From: Arthrobacter bambusae
GTDB taxonomy: Bacteria > Actinomycetota > Actinomycetes > Actinomycetales > Micrococcaceae
Direction: 5' to 3'
Length of the DNA: 64,000 bases
Assembly: GCF_030812595.1 (NCBI RefSeq)
Contig: NZ_JAUSSZ010000009.1
Span: 124,001-188,000, forward strand
Both the position numbers and the translations under genes were made by a program. The notes beneath the pieces were generated by a model, which was not told where the DNA came from, searched no databases, and saw only the letters and a program-made list of their open reading frames with translations. Of this stretch, positions 50,250-59,354 are shown piece by piece (position 1 is the stretch's first letter; every line of letters starts with the position of its first letter).

Positions 50250-51749
50250 ATGGTGCGCGAACTTTCCCACTACATTGATGGCCAGAGGATCGACGGGACC
50301 TCCGGGCGCTTCAGTGATGTCTATGATCCCTGCACCGGCGAAGTTCAGGCGAAGCTTCCCTTGGCCAGCGCCGACGAGGTCAGGAACGCGATCGCGAACG
50401 CGGAGAAGGGCCAGCTCGAATGGGCCGCCATGAACCCGCAGCGACGCGGCAGGATCCTGCTGAAGTTCGTGGATCTTGTCAACGAACACATGGACGAACT
50501 CGCTACCCTGCTCTCCTCGGAGCACGGCAAGACCTTCCCCGATGCCAAGGGCGATATCCAGCGCGGCATCGAGGTGGTGGAGTTCTCGGCAGGCGCGCCG
50601 CACCTGCTCAAGGGTGAATTCTCCGACAACGCCGGAGCCGGCATCGACGTCCACTCGTTGCGCCAGCCGCTGGGCGTCGTCGCGGGCATCACGCCTTTCA
50701 ACTTCCCGGCCATGATTCCGCTCTGGAAGTCCGGCCCCGCGCTGGCGGCCGGCAATGCCTTCATCCTCAAGCCCTCGGAGCGCGACCCCTCGGTGCCGCT
50801 GCGCCTGGCCGAGCTCTTCACCGAGGCCGGATTGCCGAACGGCGTCTTCAACGTCATCAATGGCGACAAGGAAGCCGTGGACACCCTCCTCGAGGATCCC
50901 CGCGTGAAGGCCATCGGGTTCGTTGGTTCGACGCCGATTGCCCAGTACATCTATGCCACGGCGGCGGCCCACGGAAAGCGCGCCCAGTGCTTCGGCGGTG
51001 CCAAGAACCACATGGTGATCATGCCCGACGCCGATCTCGACATGGCCGCGGACGCCCTCATCGGCGCCGGTTTCGGCTCCGCCGGCGAACGCTGCATGGC
51101 CATCTCCGTGGCAGTCCCGGTGGGCGAGGAGACCGCGGACCAGCTCGTTTCCAAGCTGCAGGAGCGCATCAAGGGACTGAAAGTGGGCCCCAGCCTGGCG
51201 AAGGATTCGGACTTCGGCCCGGTGGTGGCAGCCTCGGCGAAAGAACGGATCGAGGGCTACATCCAGGCCGGCGTCGACCAAGGCGCAACCCTTGTCACCG
51301 ATGGCCGCGGCCTCACAGTGGACGGCTACGAAGGTGGCTTCTGGGTTGGTCCGACGCTGTTCGACAACGTCACGAAGGACATGTCCATCTACAAGGACGA
51401 GATCTTCGGCCCTGTCCTGAGTGTCCTCCGCGCGGCTGACTATGAGGAAGCGCTGCGGCTCTGTTCGGAGCACGAGTTCGGCAACGGCGTCGCGATCTTC
51501 ACCCGCGACGGCGACTCCGCCCGTGACTTCGCCAGCCGGGTGGAGGTAGGCATGGTGGGTGTCAACGTCCCGATTCCGGTGCCGATCGCTTACTACACCT
51601 TCGGCGGCTGGAAGGCTTCGGGTTTTGGCGACCTCAACCAGCACGGTCCGGACGCCTTCCGCTTCTACACCAAGACCAAGACGGTCACCACCCGTTGGCC
51701 TTCCGGCATCCGCCAGGGCGCCAGCTTCGTGATGCCGGCCGGCAGCTAA
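50250..51749 (+). CDS. mmsA: CoA-acylating methylmalonate-semialdehyde dehydrogenase
   Basis: This 499-residue aldehyde dehydrogenase begins ELSHYIDGQRIDGTSGRFSDVYDPCTGEVQAKLPLA, typical of MmsA/IolA. The catalytic Cys is in SAGERCMAISVAVPVG and the family-specific FIDxxxG replaced region reads VGSTPIAQYIY. It oxidises methylmalonate or malonate semialdehyde to propionyl-CoA or acetyl-CoA with NAD, the last step of valine breakdown. AAGGAG precedes the ATG. Its stop overlaps the next start in TAATG. Confidence 0.95.
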   Translation: MVRELSHYIDGQRIDGTSGRFSDVYDPCTGEVQAKLPLASADEVRNAIANAEKGQLEWAAMNPQRRGRILLKFVDLVNEHMDELATLLSSEHGKTFPDAKGDIQRGIEVVEFSAGAPHLLKGEFSDNAGAGIDVHSLRQPLGVVAGITPFNFPAMIPLWKSGPALAAGNAFILKPSERDPSVPLRLAELFTEAGLPNGVFNVINGDKEAVDTLLEDPRVKAIGFVGSTPIAQYIYATAAAHGKRAQCFGGAKNHMVIMPDADLDMAADALIGAGFGSAGERCMAISVAVPVGEETADQLVSKLQERIKGLKVGPSLAKDSDFGPVVAASAKERIEGYIQAGVDQGATLVTDGRGLTVDGYEGGFWVGPTLFDNVTKDMSIYKDEIFGPVLSVLRAADYEEALRLCSEHEFGNGVAIFTRDGDSARDFASRVEVGMVGVNVPIPVPIAYYTFGGWKASGFGDLNQHGPDAFRFYTKTKTVTTRWPSGIRQGASFVMPAGS

Positions 51750-52795
51750 TGGCTGAGGTTCTGTTCGAGAAGCGCGGCCACCTTGGCGTTATTACCCTGA
51801 ATCGGCCCCAAGCGGTCAACGCCCTGACATCCGGCATGGTGCACGCCATGCTGGAGCAGCTCACTGCTTGGGCCGACGACGACGCCGTCAAGACGGTTTT
51901 GGTGCACGGCGCCGGGGATCGTGGATTGTGCGCGGGTGGCGACATCGTGGCGATCTACGACGACATGCTGCGCCACGGGGACCAGACGACAGACTTCTGG
52001 GCTGCGGAGTACCGCTTGAACTCGCTCATCGCCCGGTACCCGAAGCCTTACGTGGCCTTCATGGACGGGCTCGTCCTGGGCGGCGGTGTGGGGATCTCCG
52101 CCCACGGATCGGTCCGGGTTGTCACCGAGCGGACCCGCACCGGCATGCCGGAAACCACCATAGGTTTTGTGCCCGACGTCGGCGGGACGTTCCTGCTGGC
52201 CCGCGCGCCCGGGGAATCGGGCACCCACGCAGCCCTCACGGGCGCCCACTTGAGCGGGGCCGACGCCTTGTTCCTCGGGCTCGCGGACCACTTTGTCCCG
52301 TCCGAAAGCCTGCCCGCGCTCGCGGAAGCGCTCGAAAGCTCGACTGCGGAAGCCGCCGTCGAGCGCTTCATGCAGGAACCGCCAGCCTCGTCATTGACCG
52401 GTCAGCGCGACTGGATCGACGATGCCTATTCTTCCGATGACGCCGGGGAAATCGTGGCCAGGCTCCGTGCCTCCGGCGGGGAGGCCGCTGCAGCCGCGGA
52501 CACGATCGAGGCGAAGTCGCCTACAGCCGTGAAGGTCACCCTGGAATCGCTGCGGCGAGTCCGGGGACTCTCCCTCGAGGAGGCCTTGGAACAGGAATAC
52601 CGCGTTGGCGTGCGGTGCCTGGCAGGGCCGGATTTTCGCGAGGGGATCCGCGCCCAAGTGATTGACAAGGACCGCAACCCACAATGGAAGCCAGCTTCCC
52701 TGGCGGAGGTGTCGCCAGCCGCCGTCGAGGGCTTCTTCGCCTCGCTCGGCGACCGTGAACTCAAACTTCATTCAAAGGAGTCCGACCATGTCTGA
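51749..52795 (+). CDS. 3-hydroxyisobutyryl-CoA hydrolase
   Basis: This 348-residue crotonase-fold hydrolase is longer than the enoyl-CoA hydratases. It has the hydrolase-type motifs GAGDRGLCAGGDIVAIYDDM, FMDGLVLGGGVGISAHGSVRVVTERTRTGMPETTIGFVPDVGGTFLLAR and a C-terminal ALEQEYRVGVRCLAGPDFREGIRAQVIDKDRNPQW. It releases CoA from 3-hydroxyisobutyryl-CoA in valine degradation. The ATG sits in the mmsA stop (TAATG) and its stop overlaps the 3-hydroxyisobutyrate dehydrogenase gene. Confidence 0.9.
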   Translation: MAEVLFEKRGHLGVITLNRPQAVNALTSGMVHAMLEQLTAWADDDAVKTVLVHGAGDRGLCAGGDIVAIYDDMLRHGDQTTDFWAAEYRLNSLIARYPKPYVAFMDGLVLGGGVGISAHGSVRVVTERTRTGMPETTIGFVPDVGGTFLLARAPGESGTHAALTGAHLSGADALFLGLADHFVPSESLPALAEALESSTAEAAVERFMQEPPASSLTGQRDWIDDAYSSDDAGEIVARLRASGGEAAAAADTIEAKSPTAVKVTLESLRRVRGLSLEEALEQEYRVGVRCLAGPDFREGIRAQVIDKDRNPQWKPASLAEVSPAAVEGFFASLGDRELKLHSKESDHV

Positions 52796-53708
52796 CGCAG
52801 TTTCCGGCACCATCGCTTTCCTCGGCCTTGGCCACATGGGCGGCCCCATGGCCGTGAACCTGGTCAAGGCCGGACACCGGGTGGTCGCGTACGATCCCGT
52901 GCCGGCGGCACTCGAGACGGCGCGTGAACACGGCATTGCCACGGTGGACTCCGCCTCGGAGGCCGTGGCCGGGGCATCCGTTGTCCTGACCATGCTGCCC
53001 AGCGGCAAGCACGTCCTGGACGCTTACCGGGGAGTGTACGGAGCACCGGGCCTGCTCTCGGTAGCTGCGCCGGGCACGCTGTTCCTGGACTGCTCCACCA
53101 TCAACGTTGACGAGGCCCGCGAAGCAGCTGCGCTTGCCCTGGAGGCCGGCCACCGCTCCGTGGACGCACCGGTTTCCGGAGGCGTAGTAGGCGCTGAAGC
53201 CGGGACCCTGACTTTCATGGTGGGCGCGCTGCCCGAGGACTTCGAAACGGTGAAGCCGATCCTGGAACTCATGGGCCGCAGAATCGTGCACTGCGGCGAC
53301 CACGGAGCCGGCCAGGCCGCGAAGGTCTGCAACAACATGATCCTGGGCGTTTCCATGATTGCCGTCAGCGAGGCTTTCGTCCTGGGCGAGAAGCTGGGCC
53401 TGACGCACCAAGCATTGTTCGACGTCGCCTCCAATGCCTCGGGACAATGCTGGGCCCTGACCACCAACTGCCCGGTTCCCGGACCGGTCCCCACGAGCCC
53501 GGCCAACCGCGACTACCAACCCGGATTCGCCGGAGCGCTCATGGCCAAGGATCTCCGGCTCGCGGTCAATGCGCTTGAGAGCACCGGAGTGGACGGGCGA
53601 ATGGGGCACTTGGCCTCGCAGATTTACGACGCTTTCGCGGCCGAAGGTGGAGCCGGGCGGGATTTCTCCGGCATCATTACGGACATCCGGGACAAGTCCG
53701 CCAAGTAG
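52788..53708 (+). CDS. mmsB: 3-hydroxyisobutyrate dehydrogenase
   Basis: This 306-residue enzyme of the beta-hydroxyacid dehydrogenase family has an N-terminal Rossmann motif [28 protein letters not shown], the substrate motif [16 protein letters not shown] and the catalytic Lys region [15 protein letters not shown]. It oxidises 3-hydroxyisobutyrate to methylmalonate semialdehyde, the substrate of mmsA. The ATG at 52788 follows AAAGGAG and overlaps the preceding stop by eight bases. Confidence 0.93.
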   Translation: MSDAVSGTIAFLGLGHMGGPMAVNLVKAGHRVVAYDPVPAALETAREHGIATVDSASEAVAGASVVLTMLPSGKHVLDAYRGVYGAPGLLSVAAPGTLFLDCSTINVDEAREAAALALEAGHRSVDAPVSGGVVGAEAGTLTFMVGALPEDFETVKPILELMGRRIVHCGDHGAGQAAKVCNNMILGVSMIAVSEAFVLGEKLGLTHQALFDVASNASGQCWALTTNCPVPGPVPTSPANRDYQPGFAGALMAKDLRLAVNALESTGVDGRMGHLASQIYDAFAAEGGAGRDFSGIITDIRDKSAK

Positions 53709-53748
53709 CCTTGGCGGGCAAAGGACATCACAACAAAAGGGGCACGGC

Positions 53749-54528
53749 TTGGCGCAGCAATACGAAAACATCCTGGTGGAACTCCGGGGACGGGTGGGCT
53801 TGGTGACCCTGAACCGTCCGAAAGCGCTCAATGCGTTGAACCAGGCCACCATGAATGAGATCGTGGCGGCTGTGTCGGAGATGGATGCGGACCCCGGGGT
53901 GGGCGCCGTGGTGATCACCGGCTCGGAGAAGGCCTTCGCTGCCGGCGCCGACATCAAGGAGATGGCATCCAAGGGATACATGGAAATGTATGCCGCCGAC
54001 TGGTTCCGCGGCTGGGAAGACCTTACGCGCCTCCGCGTTCCCGTCATTGCCGCGGTGTCCGGCTTTGCCCTGGGTGGCGGCTGCGAACTTGCAATGATGT
54101 GCGATTTCATCATCGCAGGGGACAATGCCAAGTTCGGCCAACCGGAAATCAACCTCGGCGTCCTTCCAGGGATGGGCGGCTCGCAGCGGCTGACCCGTGC
54201 CGTGGGCAAGGCGAAGGCGATGGACATGATCCTCACCGGGCGGTTCATGGACGCCGAGGAAGCCGAGCGTTCGGGTCTCGTGTCCCGCGTGGTCCCGACC
54301 GATTCAGTAGTGGAGGAGGCCGTGAAAGCCGCCGAAGTGATCGCATCCAAGTCCAAACCGGTTGCCATGATGGCGAAGGAGGCCGTCAACGCAGCTTTCG
54401 AAACCGGCCTGTCCCAGGGTATCCAGTTTGAACGACGGATCTTCCACTCGTTGTTCGCCATCGAGGACCAGAAGGAAGGCATGGCAGCATTCACCGAGAA
54501 ACGCCAGCCGGAGTTCAAGCACCGATAA
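53749..54528 (+). CDS. Enoyl-CoA hydratase
   Basis: This 259-residue crotonase hydrates 2-enoyl-CoA, here probably methacrylyl-CoA in the valine route. It has [28 protein letters not shown] with an oxyanion-hole Gly and the first catalytic Glu, and [22 protein letters not shown] with the second Glu. A TTG at 53749 was taken as start because AAAAGGGG lies seven bases before it and the family N-terminus begins right after. It ends the operon. A 62-bp palindromic repeat follows directly. Confidence 0.9.
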   Translation: MAQQYENILVELRGRVGLVTLNRPKALNALNQATMNEIVAAVSEMDADPGVGAVVITGSEKAFAAGADIKEMASKGYMEMYAADWFRGWEDLTRLRVPVIAAVSGFALGGGCELAMMCDFIIAGDNAKFGQPEINLGVLPGMGGSQRLTRAVGKAKAMDMILTGRFMDAEEAERSGLVSRVVPTDSVVEEAVKAAEVIASKSKPVAMMAKEAVNAAFETGLSQGIQFERRIFHSLFAIEDQKEGMAAFTEKRQPEFKHR

Positions 54529-54530
54529 CC

Positions 54531-54592
54531 CATCGATTGCTGAGTAAGTGCCGTTTTGAGGGCTCAAAACGGCACTTACTCAGCAACGGATG
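54531..54592. repeat. 62-bp palindromic intergenic repeat, copy C
   Basis: The third gapless copy. Its arms read CATCGATTGCTGAG on the left and CTCAGCAACGGATG on the right. Where copy B has CC/GG at pairs 12:51 and 13:50, copy C has GA/TC, so the stem is kept by paired changes. It fills the gap between convergent enoyl-CoA hydratase and MarR genes. Confidence 0.9.
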
Positions 54593-54599
54593 GCTCTGC

Positions 54600-55121
54600 T
54601 CAGTCCGTGAAGTCTCCCGCCGCCTTGCGGAAGTCTCCCAGCACGCGAATCAGGTGCTCGACGTCTTCGTCCCCGAAACCGGACTGGCCGAAGACTTCGT
54701 TGTTGAGGGCCGCCGTCGCGCGCTTCGCGAGGGTGCGGCCCTCCGCGGTGAGCTCGATCAGCGTGGTGCGTCCGTCGGTGGGGTGCGGAGAGCGGACCAC
54801 GAGCGCTGCCTTTTCGAGGCGGTCGACGGCGTTGGTCACCGATGTCGGATGCACTTGGAGCAGCGCACTGGCCTTGTTCATGGGCAACGCGCCGCTGCGC
54901 GCGAAACTCAGCAGGGCCAGGAGTTCGTAACGTGCGAAGGTCAGGCCGTACGGCTTCAACACGCCCTCGATCCGCGCCAGGAGGATCTGCTGGGTGCGCA
55001 TGATCGCGGTGATGGCCGCCATGGGCGCGGCGACATCGCCCCAGCCGTGGCGTTCCCAGTTTCGCTGGGCGTCGGCGATGGGGTCGCGGGGGAGCGGGCT
55101 GCCCACGGTGCCTCCTGACAT
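54600..55121 (-). CDS. MarR family transcriptional regulator
   Basis: This 173-residue protein is a MarR winged-helix repressor: LKPYGLTFARYELLALLSFARSGALPMNKASALLQVHPTSVTNAVDRLEKAALVVRSPHPTDGRTTLIELTAEG, with the wing DGRTT. It is 11 bp downstream of the acyl-CoA synthetase gene on the same strand and convergent with the mmsA operon. The ATG at 55121 was taken; a GTG at 55106 with AGGAGG before it is a strong alternative. It may act on both neighbouring promoters. Confidence 0.85.
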   Translation of the reverse strand: MSGGTVGSPLPRDPIADAQRNWERHGWGDVAAPMAAITAIMRTQQILLARIEGVLKPYGLTFARYELLALLSFARSGALPMNKASALLQVHPTSVTNAVDRLEKAALVVRSPHPTDGRTTLIELTAEGRTLAKRATAALNNEVFGQSGFGDEDVEHLIRVLGDFRKAAGDFTD

Positions 55122-55132
55122 TGGTTGGTGGC

Positions 55133-56908
55133 CTATTCTTTCAGACTCGGAAACTCGTCCTCGGTGTACTCGACGCCCAGGCCGGCAGGCAGGGGACCGT
55201 CGCCGTGGCGGGCCTCTTCCGTGCCTCGGAGTTCCACACGCCGGATCTTTCCGGAAATCGTCTTGGGCAACTCGCCGAATTCGAGCCGGCGGATGCGCTT
55301 GAACGGCGCCAGGTGCTGCCGGCAGTACCTGAGGATGTCCTCCGCCACGGCCGGACCTGGCTCGAACCCGGCGGCAAGCACCACGAACGCTTTGGGCACC
55401 GAAAGCTTGACCGGATCCGGGGAAGGGACGACGGCGGCCTCCGCCACCGCGGGGTGTTCGATCAGGACGCTCTCGAGTTCGAAGGGGGACAAGCGATAGT
55501 CCGAAGACTTGAAGACATCGTCCCCGCGGCCCACGTAGGTGATAACGCCGTTCCTGTCCCGGCTGGCCATGTCGCCCGTGTGGTAATAGCCGTCGCGGAA
55601 AGCCTCTGCGGTCTTTTCCGGATCCCCGAAGTAGGACTTCATGAGCCCGACGGGGCGGGGGTCCAGGCGCAAGCACAGCTCGCCGTCGTCGGCCTCTTCA
55701 CCTGTGGCGGGGTCAACGAGAACGACGTCGTAGCCCGGCAGGGGCCGTCCCATCGAGCCGGTCTTGACCGGCTGGCCCGGGGTGTTGGCCACCTGGACTG
55801 TCGACTCCGTCTGCCCGAAGCCGTCGCGGATGGTCTGGCCCCAAGCCCTCTCCACTTGTCCGATGACCTCGGCGTTGAGGGGTTCGCCAGCCGAAACCAC
55901 TTTTGTGGGCGGGGTTTTGAGCTGGGTCAGGTCTGCCTGGATGAGCATGCGCCACACGGTGGGCGGGGCGCAGAAACTCGTGACGCCTTCGCGCCCCATC
56001 TGTTCCATGAGGGCCTTGGCATCGAAGCGGTCGTAGTTGTAGACGAACACGCAGGCCTCCGCGATCCACGGCGTGAAAACATTGGACCACGCGTGCTTGG
56101 CCCAGCCGGGGGAAGCCACGTTGAGGTGGACGTCTCCGGGTTCCAAGCCAATCCAATACATCGTGGAGAGGTGTCCCACGGGGTAGGACGTGTGGGTGTG
56201 CTCCACCAATTTGGCCCGTGACGTGGTGCCCGAAGTGAAGTAGAGGAGCATGGTTTCGTCGGCCGCCGTCGGGGCATCCGGGACGAAGCTGGTCTCCGCG
56301 GAATCCGCCTCGGCGTACTGGAGGGCATCGGTGTGCCGGCTGCCCGTGTTCTGGCTGGCGGTGTTCTGGCTATCCGTGTTCTGGCTATCCGCCCGGCCGC
56401 CGTCGTGCACTTCAATGAGCGTGTAATCGCCCGGCACCTCGGCGAACTTGGCAATGTTGGCGCTCCCGACGGCGGCCCAGCGGGCGCCCCCGCGCTCCAC
56501 GCGATCCGCGATGTCGCGCGGGCCCATGAGCGTGGTGGTGGGGATCAGGACCACGCCGAGTTTGATCCCGGCGAGCATCAGTTCCCACAGCTCCACTTGG
56601 TTGCCGAGCATGATGATCATTCGGTCACCGCGGCGGACGCCTTTGGCGCGAAGCCAGTTGGCGAGCTGCGAGGACCGTGCGGAGAGCTCGGCGAAGCTGC
56701 GGCGGGTGGAGCTGCCGTCCTGCTCGACGATCACCAGCGCGGGCTTGTTGGCCGTGCCGGGGTTGGCCGCGATCTGGTCGAACCAGTCGAGGGCGAAGTT
56801 GAACTCGGTGAAGCGGGGCCACTGGAAGTCGTTGCGTGCCTGGGAGTAATTGGTGCGTAGCTCGATGAGCCGGTCGCGGGCTGCACGGAAGTCGTCGGTG
56901 ACTGTCAT
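55133..56908 (-). CDS. AMP-binding acyl-CoA synthetase
   Basis: This 591-residue enzyme of the ANL family activates a carboxylic acid to its CoA thioester. The ATP motif is LLYFTSGTTSRAKLVEHTHTS, followed by DGFGQTEST, YYHTGDMASRD, GRGDDVFKSSDYRLSPFELE and the catalytic Lys in LPKTISGKIRR. It resembles medium-chain and branched acyl-CoA synthetases. A low-complexity stretch SQNTDSQNTASQNTGS near residues 174-189 comes from a 15-bp tandem repeat in the DNA. The MarR gene follows 11 bp downstream. Confidence 0.9.
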   Translation of the reverse strand: MTVTDDFRAARDRLIELRTNYSQARNDFQWPRFTEFNFALDWFDQIAANPGTANKPALVIVEQDGSSTRRSFAELSARSSQLANWLRAKGVRRGDRMIIMLGNQVELWELMLAGIKLGVVLIPTTTLMGPRDIADRVERGGARWAAVGSANIAKFAEVPGDYTLIEVHDGGRADSQNTDSQNTASQNTGSRHTDALQYAEADSAETSFVPDAPTAADETMLLYFTSGTTSRAKLVEHTHTSYPVGHLSTMYWIGLEPGDVHLNVASPGWAKHAWSNVFTPWIAEACVFVYNYDRFDAKALMEQMGREGVTSFCAPPTVWRMLIQADLTQLKTPPTKVVSAGEPLNAEVIGQVERAWGQTIRDGFGQTESTVQVANTPGQPVKTGSMGRPLPGYDVVLVDPATGEEADDGELCLRLDPRPVGLMKSYFGDPEKTAEAFRDGYYHTGDMASRDRNGVITYVGRGDDVFKSSDYRLSPFELESVLIEHPAVAEAAVVPSPDPVKLSVPKAFVVLAAGFEPGPAVAEDILRYCRQHLAPFKRIRRLEFGELPKTISGKIRRVELRGTEEARHGDGPLPAGLGVEYTEDEFPSLKE

Positions 56909-56983
56909 TGTCTGCCTTTCGCCCTGCCTGGATGGAGTCAGCGCGGACCGGGAACGAACTGCCGCGTGATCCGCCTCACCTGC

Positions 56984-57002
56984 AATATACTAGGACATCC
57001 AA
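56984..57002 (-). promoter_or_regulatory. Candidate operator with -10 ahead of the acyl-CoA synthetase
   Basis: On the minus strand the sequence reads TTGGATGTCCTAGTATATT, with TATATT as a probable -10 about 75 bp upstream of the start. It matches the element upstream of mmsA in core and spacing. Confidence 0.55.
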
Positions 57003-57161
57003 GGGTTTGGAAGAGGCCGGGCTTGACGGCAGCGCCCTGTCACGCAGTGCACACTTTTGCAGGAATGACGACGGCGGTGCCCCGGAACGGCCCGGCAGAC
57101 CGCCGTCGGGCAGTGCTAAAAGTTGCACAGCGTGACGGCGGCGCCTCGGTTCAGGGGCGTC

Positions 57162-57983
57162 CTACTTCCACCATGTGTCGAAAATTGTGACCGGAACAGT
57201 GCGCTTGTGGCGGGTGCGCAGATACTTGTCCTCGATGGTCGCAGCGGCGCCTTCGGTGACTTCCTTGCCTTCGAGGTAATCGTCGATCTGGTCGTAGGTG
57301 ATGCCGAGTTCGTCTTCATCCGTGCGCCCCGGGGAGCCGTCCAGGAGGTCCGCGGTGGGGACCTTTTCCCAGATCCGGTTGGGCGCGCCAAGTTCGGCGA
57401 GCAGTGCGCGGTTCTGCCGCTTGTTGAGGCCGAAGAGGGGAAGGATGTCCGCGCCGCCGTCGCCGTATTTGGTGAAGAAGCCGGTGACGGACTCGGCGCC
57501 GTGGTCGGTGCCGATGACGAGGTAGTTGTATTCACCAGCGAGCGCATACTGGGCCAGCATGCGGGCGCGGGCCTTGGTATTGCCCTTGTGGAAGTCCGAG
57601 ATGCGCGCGCCGGTTGTCTTTTCGAACTCGTCCTCGAAGCCGTCAACCGCGCGGGAGATGTTGAATGTCCATTCCGTCTTGGCCTGGATAAAGTCCAGTG
57701 CCGCTTGGGCATCGTCCTCATCGTGCTGGGTGCCGTAGGGGAGCCGGACCGCAACGAAATTAGCCTCAACGCCCTCGGCTTCGAGTTCCTCGACGGCCAG
57801 TTGGGCAAGCCGTCCGGCGAGGGAGGAGTCGAGACCGCCGGAAATGCCTAGGACGAAGCCGTTGGTCTGCGTGGCCTTGAGATATTCCTTCAGGAACGTG
57901 ACGCGTTTGCGGACCTCCTCGGCAGGGTCGATCCGGGGCTGGACGCCCATTTCCGCGATGATTTCGGCCTGGAGTGTGCGCAT
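57162..57983 (-). CDS. nadE: NAD synthetase, ammonia-dependent
   Basis: This 273-residue enzyme adenylates and amidates nicotinate adenine dinucleotide to NAD, using ammonia directly. The PP-loop is [20 protein letters not shown]; further motifs are [66 protein letters not shown] and [16 protein letters not shown]. There is no N-terminal glutaminase domain, so ammonia is the nitrogen source. The ATG at 57983 gives the normal length. It stands alone between intergenic regions. Confidence 0.95.
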   Translation of the reverse strand: MRTLQAEIIAEMGVQPRIDPAEEVRKRVTFLKEYLKATQTNGFVLGISGGLDSSLAGRLAQLAVEELEAEGVEANFVAVRLPYGTQHDEDDAQAALDFIQAKTEWTFNISRAVDGFEDEFEKTTGARISDFHKGNTKARARMLAQYALAGEYNYLVIGTDHGAESVTGFFTKYGDGGADILPLFGLNKRQNRALLAELGAPNRIWEKVPTADLLDGSPGRTDEDELGITYDQIDDYLEGKEVTEGAAATIEDKYLRTRHKRTVPVTIFDTWWK

Positions 57984-58055
57984 GTCACCAACACTAATAA
58001 CGAGTGCTTGGAACACTCAACTGTGTCGCCCCGAAGTCGGTCATCGGAAGACGCT

Positions 58056-58149
58056 CGCGCGGTAGGTGACCGGGCGTCGGGTCGAAACGCGCGGTAGGTG
58101 ACCGGGCGTCGGGGTGAAACGTGCGTTAGGTGACCGGGCGTCGGGGTGA
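58056..58149. repeat. 32-bp tandem repeat, three copies
   Basis: A 32-bp unit with the core GGTAGGTGACCGGGCGTCGG starts at 58056, 58088 and 58120, with a few differences between copies. It fills the space from the nadE start to the stop of the LacI gene and would form the 3' end of the LacI mRNA and the nadE leader. Confidence 0.88.
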
Positions 58150-59169
58150 CTAGGACGGCGCGGCGCCCGTCGATGCCCGGACCGTGAGGTGCGTGGGCAT
58201 GACCGCCAGGCGCCGGCTGGTGCCGCCGTACTGGGGATTCAGCCGGGAAAGGAGCATGGAGACGGCCACGCGACCGGCTTGCTCTATGGGAGAAGCCATG
58301 GTGGTCAGCGGAGGGTTGCAGAAATCGGCGCCGAAAATGTCGTCGCACCCGACGATGCTCATGTCCTCGGGGACTCGGATGCCGCGTTCGCGTAGCCGCT
58401 GCAGCATTCCGATGGCCAGCAGGTCATTGAAGACGATGCACGCAGTGGCCCCGGTGTGCACGGCGGCGTCCGCTGCGGCCGCTCCGGATGTGGTCTTGGG
58501 CGGGAACGGCCCCACGCTGAAGGTGGTCAGCTTCCGTTCAGCGGTTTCATCCTGAAACGCTTGCCACCGCTTGGCGTTTGACCAGGAGGTTGCCGGCCCG
58601 CCGACGAAGCAAATCCTCGTGTGCCCCAGCGAGACCAGGTGTTCCAGTGCCTGGATGATGGCCGACGGCGTATCGATCACCACGGTGGGTGCAATTGCCG
58701 GAGCCCGGTTGATGGTGACGAGGGGCTGCTGTGCCGCCGCCTCGGCCAGCTGGGCGTCCGTCAGGCGGGACGCGGCGAGGATGAATCCGTCTGCTGAACG
58801 GCGCATTTTCTGCAGCGCATCTGCCTCCATCTCCGCGGATTCCTCGGTGTCTACCAGCAGTTGCGTGTAGCCGGCCGCCTTCAATTGGTGCTGCGCCCCG
58901 CGAATGATGTCGAAGTAGAACGGATTAGTGATATCCGGAACCAGGACGGCAACCGTTTGGGTGCGTCCGGAGCTCAGCCCGCGGGCCTGGGAGCTGGGAA
59001 TGTAGTTCAATTGCGCGGCTGCTTCTTCGATGCGCTCGCGCGTCACACGGTTCACTCTCCCCGGATTGCTCAAGGCCCTAGAGACCGTTGACGTTGCCAC
59101 CCCCGCAAGCTCTGCAACATCGCGGATCGTGGGCTGCCTGCCCGGTGACTGGAGCTGGAGTTCTGCCAT
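58150..59169 (-). CDS. LacI family regulator of the polyol/sugar ABC operon
   Basis: This 339-residue protein has the LacI HTH (TIRDVAELAGVATSTVSRALSNPGRVNRVTRERIEEAAAQLNY, about residues 14-57) and a periplasmic-binding-protein fold with CIVFNDLLAIGMLQRLRERGIRVPEDMSIVGCDDIFGADF. The ATG at 59169 was preferred because GAGGAA precedes it; ATG at 59187 is possible. It is divergent from the ABC operon and the gap holds a matching palindrome at 59249. A 32-bp tandem repeat starts next to its stop. Confidence 0.88.
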   Translation of the reverse strand: MAELQLQSPGRQPTIRDVAELAGVATSTVSRALSNPGRVNRVTRERIEEAAAQLNYIPSSQARGLSSGRTQTVAVLVPDITNPFYFDIIRGAQHQLKAAGYTQLLVDTEESAEMEADALQKMRRSADGFILAASRLTDAQLAEAAAQQPLVTINRAPAIAPTVVIDTPSAIIQALEHLVSLGHTRICFVGGPATSWSNAKRWQAFQDETAERKLTTFSVGPFPPKTTSGAAAADAAVHTGATACIVFNDLLAIGMLQRLRERGIRVPEDMSIVGCDDIFGADFCNPPLTTMASPIEQAGRVAVSMLLSRLNPQYGGTSRRLAVMPTHLTVRASTGAAPS

Positions 59170-59248
59170 CGTCTGGGTGTTCCTCATCTGCCGCAGCCGC
59201 TCAAGAACGAGTGACTTGTCCCACAATTGCAGCACTGATGACAATTTT

Positions 59249-59264
59249 TGGCAATCGCTTGTCA
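59249..59264. promoter_or_regulatory. LacI-family operator of the polyol/sugar ABC operon
   Basis: TGGCAATCGCTTGTCA is a 16-bp near-palindrome with the central CG of LacI sites, in the gap between the regulator and the binding-protein gene, 91 bp upstream of the latter's ATG. It is related in form to the site at 36697. Confidence 0.65.
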
Positions 59265-59354
59265 TTGCTGTTTCGCATGCCTAGACTCGGAGCAATTACC
59301 CCGATGTGACGTGCACCACGCCGATGAGGCCATCGGGCTCCAGGGAGGAAAACA

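Noticed and set aside
52761..54533. 590-codon antisense open frame across mmsB and enoyl-CoA hydratase
   Set aside because: It runs through two clear sense genes and the intergenic gap; the low-complexity translation has no recognisable motif.
58056..58149. Possible CRISPR array
   Set aside because: The three 32-bp units are directly adjacent with no unique spacers, and there are no cas genes.
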